A stretch of 64,000 bases of DNA from Pseudomonas yamanorum (GTDB taxonomy: Bacteria > Pseudomonadota > Gammaproteobacteria > Pseudomonadales > Pseudomonadaceae), in assembly GCF_900105735.1 (NCBI RefSeq), contig NZ_LT629793.1, positions 620,001 to 684,000 of the forward strand, in the 5' to 3' direction. Below are positions 26,180 through 35,901 of the stretch, in pieces. The translations under genes and the position numbers were made by a program. How positions within the stretch are numbered: the stretch's first letter is position 1; each line of letters opens with the position of its first letter. Under the pieces are notes generated by a model, which saw only the letters and a list, made by a program, of their open reading frames with translations, had not been told where the DNA came from and made no database searches.

Positions 26180-27237
26180 GGCAATTGAACCCGCGGTTTG
26201 GTTTCGACAAACAGCGCCCAGCTGGACATGAACAACGCAGCAATCAACGGGCCGATGACAAACCCGTTCAGGCCAAAGATCGACAGGCCGCCCAAGGTTG
26301 AGATAAGGATCAGGTAATCCGGCATACGGGTGTCCTTGCCCACCAGGATGGGCCTCAACACATTGTCCACCAGCCCGATCACAAACACCCCGAACAGCGC
26401 CAGCACCACGCCTTGCCAGGTCGACCCGCTGAGCAGGAAATACGCCGCCACCGGCCCCCACACAATCCCCGCGCCCACCGCCGGCAGCAGCGACAGAAAC
26501 GCCATCAATACCGCCCAGAGCAACGCGCTGGGAATGTCCAGAAACCAGAAGATCAAACCACCCAACGCCCCTTGCGTGACCGCCACCAGCACGTTGCCTT
26601 TCACCGTGGCCCGCACCACCCGGTTGAACTTCAATTGCAGGCGACGCTTCTGCGGTTCGGCCAGCGGCACTGCGGTGCGCACCTTGCGTACCAGCTCCGG
26701 ACCGTCGCGCAGCAGGAAGTACAGCAAGTACAGCATGATGAAAAAGCTCACCAGGAAATCAAACGTGCCCTGGCCGAAGCTGAACGCCTGGGTCGCAAAA
26801 AACTGGCTGCCCTGCATCGCGCTCTTGACGATCTTCTCCCGCAGGCCTTCCAGGTTACCCATGCCGAAGCGGTCCAGCAGATGCTGGAAATACGGTGGCA
26901 GGAAATTCTTGAACTGCTCGATGTAACCGGCAACGTCGAGCTTGCCGCTCTCGACGTTCTTGTAAAGCGTCGCGCCCTCCTGCACCAGCAAGGCACTGGT
27001 GATGATCACCGGCAAAATCGCGATCACCAGGCACACCGTCAGGGTTGCCAGGGAGGTGAAGTTGCGGTTCCAGCCAAAACGTTGCTGGAAGCGCCGTTGC
27101 ATGGGCGCAAAGATGATCCCCAGGATCACCGCCCAGAACACCGCGCCGTAGAACGGCAGCAAAATCCAGATAAACGCGATGGTCACCAGGGCGAGCAGTA
27201 ACAGCAGGGTTTTGAATTGCAAGTTGGTTTGGTTCAT
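26176..27237 (-). CDS. AI-2E family transporter (PerM-like)
   Basis: Inner-membrane protein of 353 residues with about eight hydrophobic segments. The pattern of two N-terminal helices, a long periplasmic or cytoplasmic helical insert (residues 60-160), then FLVSFFIMLYLLYFLLRDG and the C-terminal GNVLVAVTQGALGGLIFWFL with DNVLRPILVGKDTRMPDYLI is typical of the AI-2E exporter/PerM family. Members export autoinducer-2, sodium or other solutes and the substrate cannot be set. The start at 27237 is the ATG before NQTNLQ; an upstream ATG is 11 codons away. Confidence 0.87.
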   Translation of the reverse strand: MNQTNLQFKTLLLLLALVTIAFIWILLPFYGAVFWAVILGIIFAPMQRRFQQRFGWNRNFTSLATLTVCLVIAILPVIITSALLVQEGATLYKNVESGKLDVAGYIEQFKNFLPPYFQHLLDRFGMGNLEGLREKIVKSAMQGSQFFATQAFSFGQGTFDFLVSFFIMLYLLYFLLRDGPELVRKVRTAVPLAEPQKRRLQLKFNRVVRATVKGNVLVAVTQGALGGLIFWFLDIPSALLWAVLMAFLSLLPAVGAGIVWGPVAAYFLLSGSTWQGVVLALFGVFVIGLVDNVLRPILVGKDTRMPDYLILISTLGGLSIFGLNGFVIGPLIAALFMSSWALFVETKPRVQLP

Positions 27238-27386
27238 GTCCGATCCATGTCTAAAACACCAGACGCTCATGTGCGCCTTGATGTTTAGTCCGCTGCAAAT
27301 CCCGCGAGTGCCCTACTTATTAGACCTGGATCAATAAACCCCGTGCTCGCCCCGGCTACCCTGCCGCCCTTTTGCGACCCGAACCC

Positions 27387-28706
27387 ATGCCTCCCGTTAT
27401 CGCCCCCGAACTGCTCGCCCCCGCCGGCACCCTGAAAAACATGCGTTACGCCTTTGCCTACGGCGCCGATGCCGTCTACGCCGGGCAACCGCGCTACAGC
27501 CTACGGGTGCGCAATAACGAGTTCGACCACGCCAACCTCGCCCTCGGCATCCAGGAAGCCCAGGCCCAGGGCAAGCGGTTCTACGTGGTGGTCAATATCG
27601 CGCCCCACAACGCCAAGCTGAAAACCTTCCTCAAGGACCTCGCCCCGGTGATCGCCATGGGCCCGGACGCGCTGATCATGTCCGACCCGGGCCTGATCAT
27701 GCTGGTACGCCGGCACTTCCCGCACATGCCGATCCACCTGTCGGTACAGGCCAATACGGTGAACTGGGCCAGCGTCGAGTTCTGGCAGGCCCAAGGCATC
27801 TGCCGGATCATCCTGTCCCGGGAGCTGTCGCTGGAGGAGATCGAGGAAATCCGCCAGCACGTCCCCGCCATGGAGCTGGAAGTGTTTGTGCACGGCGCGC
27901 TGTGCATGGCCTATTCCGGGCGCTGCCTGCTGTCGGGCTACATGAACAAACGCGACGCCAACCAAGGCACCTGCACCAACGCCTGCCGCTGGAAATACCA
28001 GGCCACACCTGCGGTGGAAAACGCCGTTGGCGACATCGTTCAGCAGTACGCGCCCGAGCCGACCCTGGGCCTCGGCGCGCCCACTGACCAGGTGTTCCTG
28101 TTGCAGGAGGCCAACCGCCCTGACGAGCAGATGCCCGCCTTCGAAGACGAGCACGGCACCTACATCATGAACGCCAAGGACCTGCGAGCGGTGCAGCACG
28201 TCGAGCGGCTGACGCGCATGGGCGTGCATTCGCTGAAGATCGAAGGCCGCACCAAATCCCACTTCTACTGCGCCCGCACCACCCAGGTGTATCGCCAGGC
28301 CATCGACGACGCAGTGGCCGGGCGCGACTTTGACCGGGGTTTGATGACCAACCTCGAATCCCTGGCCCAGCGCGGCTACACCGAAGGTTTCCTGCGCCGA
28401 CACGTGCATGATGAATACCAGAACTACCAAAACGGCAGCTCGGTGTCTGAACGTCAGCAGTTCGTCGGCGAGCTGACCGGTGAACGGCGCGGTGAGCTGG
28501 CCGAGGTCAAGGTGAAGAACCGGTTTGCCGTGGGCAATCACCTGGAACTGATGACCCCAACGGGGAATTTCCACTTTGACCTGGCCACGCTGCACAACGC
28601 CAAGGGCGAGGCTATCGAGGTGGCGCCGGGCGACGGCCATACGGTGTATCTGCCGATCCCGGCGGAAATGGACCTGAGATTCGGGCTTTTGATGCGGGAT
28701 GTTTAA
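27387..28706 (+). CDS. trhP: tRNA 5-hydroxyuridine synthesis protein TrhP (U32 peptidase family, YegQ)
   Basis: A 439-residue U32-family protein. It starts PPVIAPELLAPAGTLKNMRYAFAYGADAVYAG, the YegQ/TrhP N-terminus, and carries the family signature ELEVFVHGALCMAYSGRCLLS plus the Cys-containing NQGTCTNACRWKY, which in relatives binds an iron-sulfur cluster. TrhP uses prephenate in hydroxylating tRNA wobble uridines. The U32 peptidase label is historical. A TTG five codons upstream is possible; the ATG at 27387 is chosen from the family start. It precedes sbcD by 80 bases. Confidence 0.9.
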   Translation: MPPVIAPELLAPAGTLKNMRYAFAYGADAVYAGQPRYSLRVRNNEFDHANLALGIQEAQAQGKRFYVVVNIAPHNAKLKTFLKDLAPVIAMGPDALIMSDPGLIMLVRRHFPHMPIHLSVQANTVNWASVEFWQAQGICRIILSRELSLEEIEEIRQHVPAMELEVFVHGALCMAYSGRCLLSGYMNKRDANQGTCTNACRWKYQATPAVENAVGDIVQQYAPEPTLGLGAPTDQVFLLQEANRPDEQMPAFEDEHGTYIMNAKDLRAVQHVERLTRMGVHSLKIEGRTKSHFYCARTTQVYRQAIDDAVAGRDFDRGLMTNLESLAQRGYTEGFLRRHVHDEYQNYQNGSSVSERQQFVGELTGERRGELAEVKVKNRFAVGNHLELMTPTGNFHFDLATLHNAKGEAIEVAPGDGHTVYLPIPAEMDLRFGLLMRDV

Positions 28707-28786
28707 GCATTAGCACAGTAGAATTGGCGGTTATGCGTACCGCCACCCTGTCTTGAGCGGTCACCCTCTTTTTTACGGAGATCGCC

Positions 28787-30028
28787 TTGCGTCTGTTTCA
28801 CACCTCCGACTGGCACCTTGGGCAAAACCTGCACGGCCAGGAACGCGACTTCGAACACGCCTGCTTCCTCGACTGGCTGCTGGGCCAGTTGGGCCTGCAT
28901 CGCCCGGATGTGCTGCTGATCGCCGGCGATATTTTCGACACGGTCAACCCGCCGCTCAAGGCCCAGGAGCGGCTGTATGACTTCATCATCAGCGCCCACG
29001 AGCAAAACCCCGCACTGACCATCGTGATGATCGCCGGCAACCACGACTCCGGCTCGCGCATCGAACTGCCGGCGCCGTTGATGCGCCGCCTGCGTACCCA
29101 CGCCCTGGGCCGGGTGCTGTGGCTGGATGACGGGCAATTGGATGTCGAACGCCTGCTGATTCCGTTGCCCAGTGCCGACGGTGAAATCGCCGGCTGGTGC
29201 CTGGCCCTGCCCTTCCTGCGCCCGGCCGAAGTGACCGGCGCGCAATTGGGGGACGATTACCTGCGGGGCATCGGCCAGGTTCATGAATGGCTCATCGCCG
29301 CTGCCAACGCCAAGCGCCAACCGGGCCAGGCACTGGTTGCCATCAGCCATGCGCACATGGCCGGCGGTTCGGTGTCGGAAGATTCCGAGCGCAGCCTGAT
29401 CATCGGCAATGCCGAAGCGCTGCCCGCCAGCCTGTTTGATGCCAGCGTCAGCTACGTGGCCCTCGGCCATTTGCACAAACCCCAGCGGGTGAATGGCGAG
29501 GAGCGTATTCGCTACTGCGGCTCGCCGATTCCACTGTCGTTTTCGGAAATCGGCTACCAGCACCAGATCCTCGATGTGCAACTGGACGGCGAAACCCTGG
29601 TCAGCGTCGAATCCCGCCTGATCCCGCGCTCGGTCAACTTGCAACGTCTGGAAGCCGCCCCCCTGGCCGACATCCTCAAGCAACTGGCCGAGCTGCCCGA
29701 CATTGACCTGCTGGCCGAAACCCAGCGCCAACCGTGGCTGGAAGTGCGGGTGCGCCTCGACGAACCGCAACCCGACCTGCGCCAGCAAGTGGAAAACGCC
29801 CTGCAAGGCAAGGCCGTGCGCCTGGTGCGCATCGCCGCTGAATACGCAGGCAGCGGAGGCCGTGAAGACAGCCAGGAAGACCGCCTGATCGAACTCGACC
29901 AGCTCACGCCCCAGGAATTGTTCAGCCGCGCCTGGCAGGAAAGTTACGGCAGTGAAGTGGACGAACAGACCCTGAAGGACTTCGCCGTGCTGCTCCAGGA
30001 AGTGCAACAGGAGGGCGAACAGCCATGA
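28787..30028 (+). CDS. sbcD: Exonuclease SbcCD subunit D
   Basis: Nuclease subunit (413 residues) of SbcCD, which cuts hairpins and processes DNA ends. The metallophosphoesterase motifs are in order: HTSDWHLGQ, GDIFDTVNPP, GNHDSGSR and later SHAHMAGG and GHLHKPQ. Translation most likely begins at TTG (28787), six bases after ACGGAG, giving MRLFHTSDWHLG. The last codons overlap sbcC by 4 bases, which fits coupled synthesis of the complex. Confidence 0.95.
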   Translation: MRLFHTSDWHLGQNLHGQERDFEHACFLDWLLGQLGLHRPDVLLIAGDIFDTVNPPLKAQERLYDFIISAHEQNPALTIVMIAGNHDSGSRIELPAPLMRRLRTHALGRVLWLDDGQLDVERLLIPLPSADGEIAGWCLALPFLRPAEVTGAQLGDDYLRGIGQVHEWLIAAANAKRQPGQALVAISHAHMAGGSVSEDSERSLIIGNAEALPASLFDASVSYVALGHLHKPQRVNGEERIRYCGSPIPLSFSEIGYQHQILDVQLDGETLVSVESRLIPRSVNLQRLEAAPLADILKQLAELPDIDLLAETQRQPWLEVRVRLDEPQPDLRQQVENALQGKAVRLVRIAAEYAGSGGREDSQEDRLIELDQLTPQELFSRAWQESYGSEVDEQTLKDFAVLLQEVQQEGEQP

Positions 30029-33000
30029 AGATCCTCGCCATTCGCCTGAAAAACCTTGCCTCCCTGGCCGGGCCGTTTGAAATCGACTTTACCGCCGAGC
30101 CCTTGGCCAGTGCCGGGCTGTTCGCGATTACCGGGCCCACGGGTGCCGGTAAAAGTACCTTGCTTGATGCACTGTGCCTGGCGCTGTTTGGCGCCGTGCC
30201 ACGCCTGGGGGATACCGGCCAGGCAAAAATGCCGGATGCCGACACCGATATTTCCATCGGTGACCCACGCACCCTGATTCGCCGGGGCACTGGCGGCGGT
30301 TATGCCGAAGTGGATTTTGTCGGCGTCAGCGGCCGTCGCTACCGCGCCCGCTGGGAAGCCAACCGCGCCCGGGACAAGGCCAGCGGCAAGCTGCAAGCCA
30401 GCCGGCAAAGCTTGATCGACCTGGACAGCGAGCAACTGCTGGCCAGCCAGAAAACCGAATACAAGACCCAGCTGGAACTGGCCCTGGGCCTGAACTTCGA
30501 GCAGTTCACCCGCGCGGTATTGCTCGCGCAAAGTGAATTCAGCGCCTTCCTCAAAGCCAACGACAATGAGCGCAGCGAACTGCTGGAAAAGCTCACCGAC
30601 ACTGCGCTCTACACCCAACTCGGTCGCCGCGCCTTCGACAAGGCCAAGGATGCACGGGACGCCCACAAACACCTGCAAGACCAGGCCACCGGCGTCACCC
30701 CGCTGGCCCCTGAAGCCCGCGCCGAGCTGGACGAACAACTGACTGCCGCCCAGCAGCAGCTCAAGACCCAGCAGGCGCAGCTCAAGCAGCTTGAGCTGCA
30801 GCACACCTGGCTCAAGGAACTGCGGGAATGGCAGGAGCGCCAACAAGGCGCGGTCGAGCAACTGCAGCAGGCCCAGCAACACTGGGAAAGCCTGGGCCCA
30901 CAACGCCTGGACCTCAGCCGCCTGGAGCAACTGGCACCGCAACGTCATCACTTCACGCGTCAGGCTGAACTGACCACGCAGTTGCAGCCCCTCGCCGCGC
31001 AGATCCAGCAGCACCTTGAGCAACAAACCGTGCTGCACACCCGCCAGACCCAACTGCAACAGCAGCAGGCTGAGGTGCAAACCGCTCTCGCTCAGGCCCT
31101 GAAACAACAAGCCGATGCGGTGCCCCTGCTGCGTCAGGCTTTCGAGGAACAAACCACCCTCGCCCACTTGACCCGTGAACTGGCCAGGCGCAGCGAAGAA
31201 AAACAGCTGGGCGAAGCCGCCTGCGTGGAAGGCCAGGCGGCGTTGACCGGCTTGCTCGACAAGCAAAAACTCGTCGCCGAGCGCCTGCACCGGCTGGCCG
31301 CAGAACTTGAGCGCAGTGCCGCACTTGCCCCCTTGAGCGATGCATGGAACGCCTACCGTGACCGCTTGCAACAGCTGATGCTGATCGGCAATCGCCTCAA
31401 TAAAGGCCAGGCTGAACTGCCGCAGTTGGAAGAGCGCGCCACCCGCCTCGGTGAAAAGTGGACCGAGCAACGCGCAGCCCTGGACTTGCTGTACCACGAA
31501 GCCGGCGCCGAACCCCATGCGGTGGCCGAGCAGATCCAGTTGCTGGGCAGCCTGCTCCAGGACAACCGCAAGCAACATCGCGCGTTTGAAGACCTGGCGC
31601 GGCTGTGGGACAGCCATCAGCAACTGGATAGCCAGAGCCAGGCCCTGACGCAAAAGCAAACCCTCGCCCAGCAACAACGCGAACTGTTGAACCAGAGCGG
31701 CCTGCAAGCCAAGGCCGAGCTGGCCGTCGCCGAGCAGACCCTGACCGTCACCAAGCAACTGCTGGAGCGCCAGCGTTTGGCCCGCAGTGCCAGTGTCGAG
31801 GAATTGCGCGGCCAGCTTCAGGATGATCAACCATGCCCGGTCTGCGGCAGCGTCGAGCACCCGTATCACCAGCCCGAAGCAATGCTGCAAAGCCTGACTC
31901 GCCACGACGAAAGCGAAGAAGCCAACGCGCAGCAAGCCGTGGATGTGCTCAAGGAGAAACTCACCGAGCTACGCGGCGAAGTGGGCGGCCTGATCGCCCA
32001 GCAAAAGGAATTCCTGCAACAACAGGAGCAACTCGCCGGCCAGTTGCAGGCCTTGCTGCCAAGCCTTGAAGCCCATCCTCTGTCCGCCTCGCTGTTCAAC
32101 CAGGACGTGGCCAAGCGTGATGCCTGGCTCGCCCAGCAACTGAGCCAACTGAGCCAGAGCCTCACCCAGGATGAACAACGCCAAGGCGCCCTGCTCAACC
32201 TGCAACAAAACGCCGGGCGTATGCAGCAACAACTGCAAGCCGCTCAGGACGCCAGCCAACAGGCGCGCCAGTTACTGATTGACCAGCAACGGGAACTGTC
32301 CAACGACCGCGAACGCCTGGACGAAGAACTCAACGCCTTCGCCAGCCTGTTGCCGAGCGAGACCCTCGACGGCCTGCGCAGCGAGCCGGCGGCGACCTTC
32401 ATGCTGCTCGACCAGCAGGTCAGCCAACGCCTGGAACAGCTCGATAACCAAAAGGAAGAATTGGCCGAGCAGCTGCAGCGTCAGCAAGCCATCGAGAAAG
32501 AACAGGACCGCCAGCAACATCGCCAGCAGCAGTTGGAGACCTTGCAAAAACAGCTCGCCGAGCAAAGCGCCCTGCAACACGCCGCCGAGGAGAAACTCGC
32601 CGGCCTGCTGGGCGAAAACCCCAGCGCCGAGCACTGGCAGCAGCAACTGGACAAGGCCGTCGACCAGGCGCGCCAGCATGAGTCCGAGGCCAACCAGCAG
32701 TTGCAGGACACCCGCAACCAGTTGATCCAAGTGGCAGCCGACCTCAAGTCGCTGCAAGAGCGCCAACAGTCTCTGGAAACCGAACACGCGGCCCTCACTA
32801 CGCGCCTCAGCGACTGGCGCGCCTTGCACCCGGAACTCGATGACGAAGGCCTGGCCCGCTTGGTGGCCTTCGATGAGCCGCAGGTGGTTGAGTTACGCCA
32901 GCAGCTGCAACACGGCGAAAAAGCCGTCGAACAAGCCAAGGTGTTGCTGCAAGAACGCGAACAGCGGCTCAAGGATCACCAGGCGTTGCACAATGGCAAC

Positions 33001-33663
33001 CTTGAAGCTGAGCAACTGGACAGCGCCCTGGCCGAACTCAATGCCGCGCTGGTCATTGGCGAAAAACACTGCGCCGAACTGCGCGCCCAACAGGCCGACG
33101 ACCAGCGCCGCCAGGATGCCAACCAGGCCTTGGCGGCGGAGATCGCCAAGGCTTACGAGGAATGGCAGCGCTGGGCACGCCTGAATGCGCTGATCGGTTC
33201 GGCCACTGGCGATACCTTCCGCAAGATCGCCCAGGCCTACAACCTCGACCTGCTGGTGCACCACGCCAACGTGCAACTGCGCCAACTGGTGCGCCGCTAC
33301 CGCCTCAAACGCGGCGGCAGTATGCTCGGCCTGCTGGTGCTCGACACGGAGATGGGCGACGAACTGCGCTCGGTGCATTCGTTGTCGGGGGGCGAGACAT
33401 TCCTCGTCTCGCTGGCCCTGGCCTTGGGCCTGGCGTCGATGGCGTCGAGTACGCTGAAGATCGAGTCGCTGTTTATCGACGAGGGCTTTGGCAGCCTCGA
33501 TCCCGAGTCGCTGCAACTGGCGATGGATGCCCTCGACGGCTTGCAGGCCCAGGGCCGCAAGGTGGCGGTGATTTCCCATGTGCAGGAAATGCACGAGCGG
33601 ATTCCGGTGCAGATTCAGGTCAAGCGCCAAGGCAATGGCTTGAGCACCCTGGAGGTCAAGTGA
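30025..33663 (+). CDS. sbcC: Exonuclease SbcCD subunit C (SMC-like ATPase)
   Basis: A 1212-residue ABC/SMC-like ATPase. The Walker A motif is GPTGAGKST near residue 40, followed by the long Gln/Leu-rich coiled coil. The zinc-hook CPVC (C604 and C607) is at the apex, then the return coil. The C-terminal ABC signature SLSGGETFLVSLALALGL and Walker B LFIDEGFGSLD lie near residue 1150. It dimerises and holds SbcD. The ATG overlaps the sbcD stop. The stop itself overlaps the GTG of the next gene, making one continuous operon. Confidence 0.96.
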   Translation: MKILAIRLKNLASLAGPFEIDFTAEPLASAGLFAITGPTGAGKSTLLDALCLALFGAVPRLGDTGQAKMPDADTDISIGDPRTLIRRGTGGGYAEVDFVGVSGRRYRARWEANRARDKASGKLQASRQSLIDLDSEQLLASQKTEYKTQLELALGLNFEQFTRAVLLAQSEFSAFLKANDNERSELLEKLTDTALYTQLGRRAFDKAKDARDAHKHLQDQATGVTPLAPEARAELDEQLTAAQQQLKTQQAQLKQLELQHTWLKELREWQERQQGAVEQLQQAQQHWESLGPQRLDLSRLEQLAPQRHHFTRQAELTTQLQPLAAQIQQHLEQQTVLHTRQTQLQQQQAEVQTALAQALKQQADAVPLLRQAFEEQTTLAHLTRELARRSEEKQLGEAACVEGQAALTGLLDKQKLVAERLHRLAAELERSAALAPLSDAWNAYRDRLQQLMLIGNRLNKGQAELPQLEERATRLGEKWTEQRAALDLLYHEAGAEPHAVAEQIQLLGSLLQDNRKQHRAFEDLARLWDSHQQLDSQSQALTQKQTLAQQQRELLNQSGLQAKAELAVAEQTLTVTKQLLERQRLARSASVEELRGQLQDDQPCPVCGSVEHPYHQPEAMLQSLTRHDESEEANAQQAVDVLKEKLTELRGEVGGLIAQQKEFLQQQEQLAGQLQALLPSLEAHPLSASLFNQDVAKRDAWLAQQLSQLSQSLTQDEQRQGALLNLQQNAGRMQQQLQAAQDASQQARQLLIDQQRELSNDRERLDEELNAFASLLPSETLDGLRSEPAATFMLLDQQVSQRLEQLDNQKEELAEQLQRQQAIEKEQDRQQHRQQQLETLQKQLAEQSALQHAAEEKLAGLLGENPSAEHWQQQLDKAVDQARQHESEANQQLQDTRNQLIQVAADLKSLQERQQSLETEHAALTTRLSDWRALHPELDDEGLARLVAFDEPQVVELRQQLQHGEKAVEQAKVLLQEREQRLKDHQALHNGNLEAEQLDSALAELNAALVIGEKHCAELRAQQADDQRRQDANQALAAEIAKAYEEWQRWARLNALIGSATGDTFRKIAQAYNLDLLVHHANVQLRQLVRRYRLKRGGSMLGLLVLDTEMGDELRSVHSLSGGETFLVSLALALGLASMASSTLKIESLFIDEGFGSLDPESLQLAMDALDGLQAQGRKVAVISHVQEMHERIPVQIQVKRQGNGLSTLEVK

Positions 33664-34253
33664 GCGAGGGGGTGTTGTATTCGTTCCGCCGCTGCCCGTA
33701 TGCGATGCGGGCGCGGATGGCCCTGCGGTATTCGGGGGCGGCGGTGCAGATCATCGAGGTCAGCCTCAAGGCCAAGCCGGCTGAGATGCTGGCGTTGTCA
33801 CCCAAAGGCACGGTGCCGGTGCTGAGCGTGGATGGCCGGGTGGTCGATGAAAGCCTGGCGATCATGCGCTGGGCCCTGGCGCAGAACGACCCTGAGGGTT
33901 GGTTGCTTGAGGATGATGGAGCGACGCAGGCGCTGATTGAAGAGAATGATCAGGGCTTCAAATATCAATTGGATCGATACAAGTATGCCGAGCGCTATCC
34001 GGAGCAGCCGATGGAGCATTATCGGGCCGAGGGTGAGGTGTTTTTGTCGAAGCTGGAGGGGTTGCTGGCGCAGCGGGAGTATTTGCTGGCCGGGCACTTG
34101 AGCCTGGCGGATGTGGCACTGGCACCGTTTGTGCGGCAGTTTGCGCATGTGGATCGGGAGTGGTTTGGACGGGCTCCCTATCCGCGGTTGCAGGCTTGGT
34201 TGCAGCGGTTTCTGGAGTCGCCGTTATTCATCGCCATAATGGCAAAACCCTGA
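33660..34253 (+). CDS. Glutathione S-transferase-like protein
   Basis: A 197-residue protein with a thioredoxin-like N-domain and helical C-domain. It begins SEGVLYSFRRCPYAMRARMAL, where the CPYAMRAR motif is a Cys-type GST active site as in omega/beta-like enzymes, followed by LSPKGTVPVLSVDG and VDESLAIMRWAL. The start is GTG at 33660, overlapping the sbcC stop (GTGA) with GGAGG 4 bases ahead. The reading frame is also open upstream through sbcC, but that part is out of phase with a real gene. Co-transcription with sbcCD is likely. Confidence 0.85.
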   Translation: MSEGVLYSFRRCPYAMRARMALRYSGAAVQIIEVSLKAKPAEMLALSPKGTVPVLSVDGRVVDESLAIMRWALAQNDPEGWLLEDDGATQALIEENDQGFKYQLDRYKYAERYPEQPMEHYRAEGEVFLSKLEGLLAQREYLLAGHLSLADVALAPFVRQFAHVDREWFGRAPYPRLQAWLQRFLESPLFIAIMAKP

Positions 34254-34269
34254 GACTCAACACTATTAA

Positions 34270-34358
34270 TGTGGGAGCTGACTTGCCTGCGATAGCGGTG
34301 CATCAGTCGACAAATCTGTTACTGATAAACCCCTATCGCAGGCAAGCCAGCTCCCACA
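34270..34358. repeat. REP doublet, GTGGGAGCTGACTTGCCTGCGAT variant
   Basis: TGTGGGAGCTGACTTGCCTG from 34270 and its complement-like TCGCAGGCAAGCCAGCTCCC ending at 34358 face each other across a 40-base loop. This copy uses the GGCTTGCCTGCGATAG-type core found also near 41.3, 51.1 and 54.5 kb. Confidence 0.8.
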
Positions 34359-34389
34359 TTTGATCTTCAGCGTTTGATGAAACTAACGC

Positions 34390-34569
34390 TCAGTTCTGGA
34401 TTTTGTGGTCCAGCGCTGCGTAGAAGTTGGCGCTTTGTTGCAGGTACTTCTGGGTGTAGGCGCTGGTGCTGGTTTTTTTGCTGCTGATTTCAACGCTGGC
34501 CGCAGCTGGCAATGCAACGGTGGCGGAAACAGCGGAAGCGGCGATGATCGAGAAGAGATTGAAGTTCAT
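34390..34569 (-). CDS. Small exported protein, 59 residues
   Basis: A short frame not long enough for routine calling. It encodes MNFNLFSIIAASAVSATVAL followed by PAAASVEISSKKTSTSAYT and the end QKYLQQSANFYAALDHKIQN. The first 25 residues form a signal peptide with likely cleavage after AAA-S, leaving a mature peptide of about 35 residues that is polar and helical. A weak AAGGG lies ahead of the ATG at 34569. No family is recognised. It stands between a REP doublet and the lactonase gene. Confidence 0.6.
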   Translation of the reverse strand: MNFNLFSIIAASAVSATVALPAAASVEISSKKTSTSAYTQKYLQQSANFYAALDHKIQN

Positions 34570-34698
34570 GTCGGTAACCCTTGTGTTCGGTTGGCTGAGT
34601 GGCCTGTGTTGGCCTTGGAACCAAACTTACGCCCGAGGGGTTAGCCTTAGAAATTCATTGAAACACTAGCCGCTATTAATACGATTAATACAACCAGT

Positions 34699-34721
34699 CA
34701 GGCCCCGCAATGCGGGGCCTG
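34699..34721 (-). terminator. Hairpin after the lactonase gene
   Basis: CAGGCCCCGCA (34699-34709) and TGCGGGGCCTG (34711-34721) are perfect arms around one A. It lies 5 bases after the stop of the minus-strand lactonase gene. There is no T-run on the minus strand, so it may stabilise the 3' end instead of terminating by itself. Confidence 0.4.
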
Positions 34722-34725
34722 TGGC

Positions 34726-35901
34726 TTATTGTCGCGGCAAGAACTTGAGGTCGCTGGGAGCATCAATCGCCAATTTCCGCACGGTTTTGCCCAAAAGACC
34801 GGTCTTGGGGTCGCGCTCGACGACCACAATCTCGTTGCTCTTCTGGTTGGCGATCAGCAGAAACTTGCCGCTGGGGTCCAGGGCAAACTCCCGGGGATGG
34901 TCACCTTCCACCGAGCGGCGCTGGATCTCTTTCAACTGCGCAGTTCCCGGGTCGATGGCAAACACCAGCATCTGGTTGGCGGTGCCACGGTTGCTGACGT
35001 AGAGGAACTTGCCGTCGCTTGAGACATGCAGCGCGGCGCCGGCCTTGTCGGACACCGGCTGGCCGTCCGCAAAGTTGACCAGTTGCTTCTGGGTCAGCTT
35101 GCCATCGTTGTAGTCGAACACTGCCACTTGCGCGCTCATCTCAGTGGTCAGCCAGGCGTGCTTGCCGTCTGCGGTGAACAGCAAGTGCCGTGGGCCACTG
35201 CCCGGTGGCAATTGCACAAACGCAGGATCGGCCGGGGTCAGCGGCAATTCATGGTTGGCCTTGGGATCGTAGTGGTAGGCAAAGATCTTGTCCGCCCCCA
35301 GGTCCTGGACAAACACGTACTTGCCGTCTGGCGAAGACACCACCGAATGCACGTGATTGGACGCCTGACGCTCCGGGTTGACCCGGCTGGCCGGATGCCC
35401 ACTCAACTGCACCGGCGGCGACAGCTTGCCTTCGGCGTCTACCGGCAACACCGCGAGGCTGCCGCCCGGGTCTTCCAGTACGGAATAGTTGGCCACGAAC
35501 AGGTAGCGCCCATCACTGGCCAGGCTGGAATGGGTCGGCTCGTTGCCCAGGCTCTGCACCTGGTTGATCAGGGTCAGCTGATGGTTTTTCGGGTCGATAC
35601 TGTAGCTGCTGACGCGCCCCACCGGGTCTTTTTGGCCTGGGCCGTTTTCATTGACCACAAACAGGTGCTTCTGGTCTTTGGACAGGGTCAGCCACGACGG
35701 GTTGGCCGCCTTGGCAGCGAGCACTGGCTGGCCGTTGAACTGCCCGGTACGGCTGTCGAACTGCAAGCGGTAGATACCTTCACTGGTGCCGGCGGTGTAG
35801 CTGCCCACCAGTAACTCATAGGTGTCCACCGGCGCGGCCTGGACCGACATTGCGCCTACGCTGCCGGCCATCAGCAGGGGCCAGAATTTACGCATCATCA
35901 T
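34726..35901 (-). CDS. Exported lactonase family protein (6-phosphogluconolactonase-like beta-propeller)
   Basis: A seven-bladed propeller protein of about 391 residues in the lactonase/YbhE family. The signal peptide (MRKFWPLLMAGSVGAMSVQA) predicts periplasmic location, so it is not a simple cytosolic pgl. Repeated blade phrases are GTSEGIYRLQFDSRTGQF, NPSWLTLSKDQKHLFVVNE, NHVHSVVSSPDGKYVFVQDLG and HPREFALDPSGKFLLIANQ. Three consecutive ATG codons lie at 35895-35901; GAGG sits about 9 bases before the first. The 3' end of the upstream gene overlaps this start by 14 bases, so translation is probably coupled. Confidence 0.85.
   Translation of the reverse strand: MMMRKFWPLLMAGSVGAMSVQAAPVDTYELLVGSYTAGTSEGIYRLQFDSRTGQFNGQPVLAAKAANPSWLTLSKDQKHLFVVNENGPGQKDPVGRVSSYSIDPKNHQLTLINQVQSLGNEPTHSSLASDGRYLFVANYSVLEDPGGSLAVLPVDAEGKLSPPVQLSGHPASRVNPERQASNHVHSVVSSPDGKYVFVQDLGADKIFAYHYDPKANHELPLTPADPAFVQLPPGSGPRHLLFTADGKHAWLTTEMSAQVAVFDYNDGKLTQKQLVNFADGQPVSDKAGAALHVSSDGKFLYVSNRGTANQMLVFAIDPGTAQLKEIQRRSVEGDHPREFALDPSGKFLLIANQKSNEIVVVERDPKTGLLGKTVRKLAIDAPSDLKFLPRQ

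Noticed and set aside
29944..31935. A 663-codon minus-strand open frame opposite sbcC
   Set aside because: Leu/Gly/Gln-rich translation is produced by the Gln-rich coiled coil of sbcC read backwards. sbcC is unambiguous.
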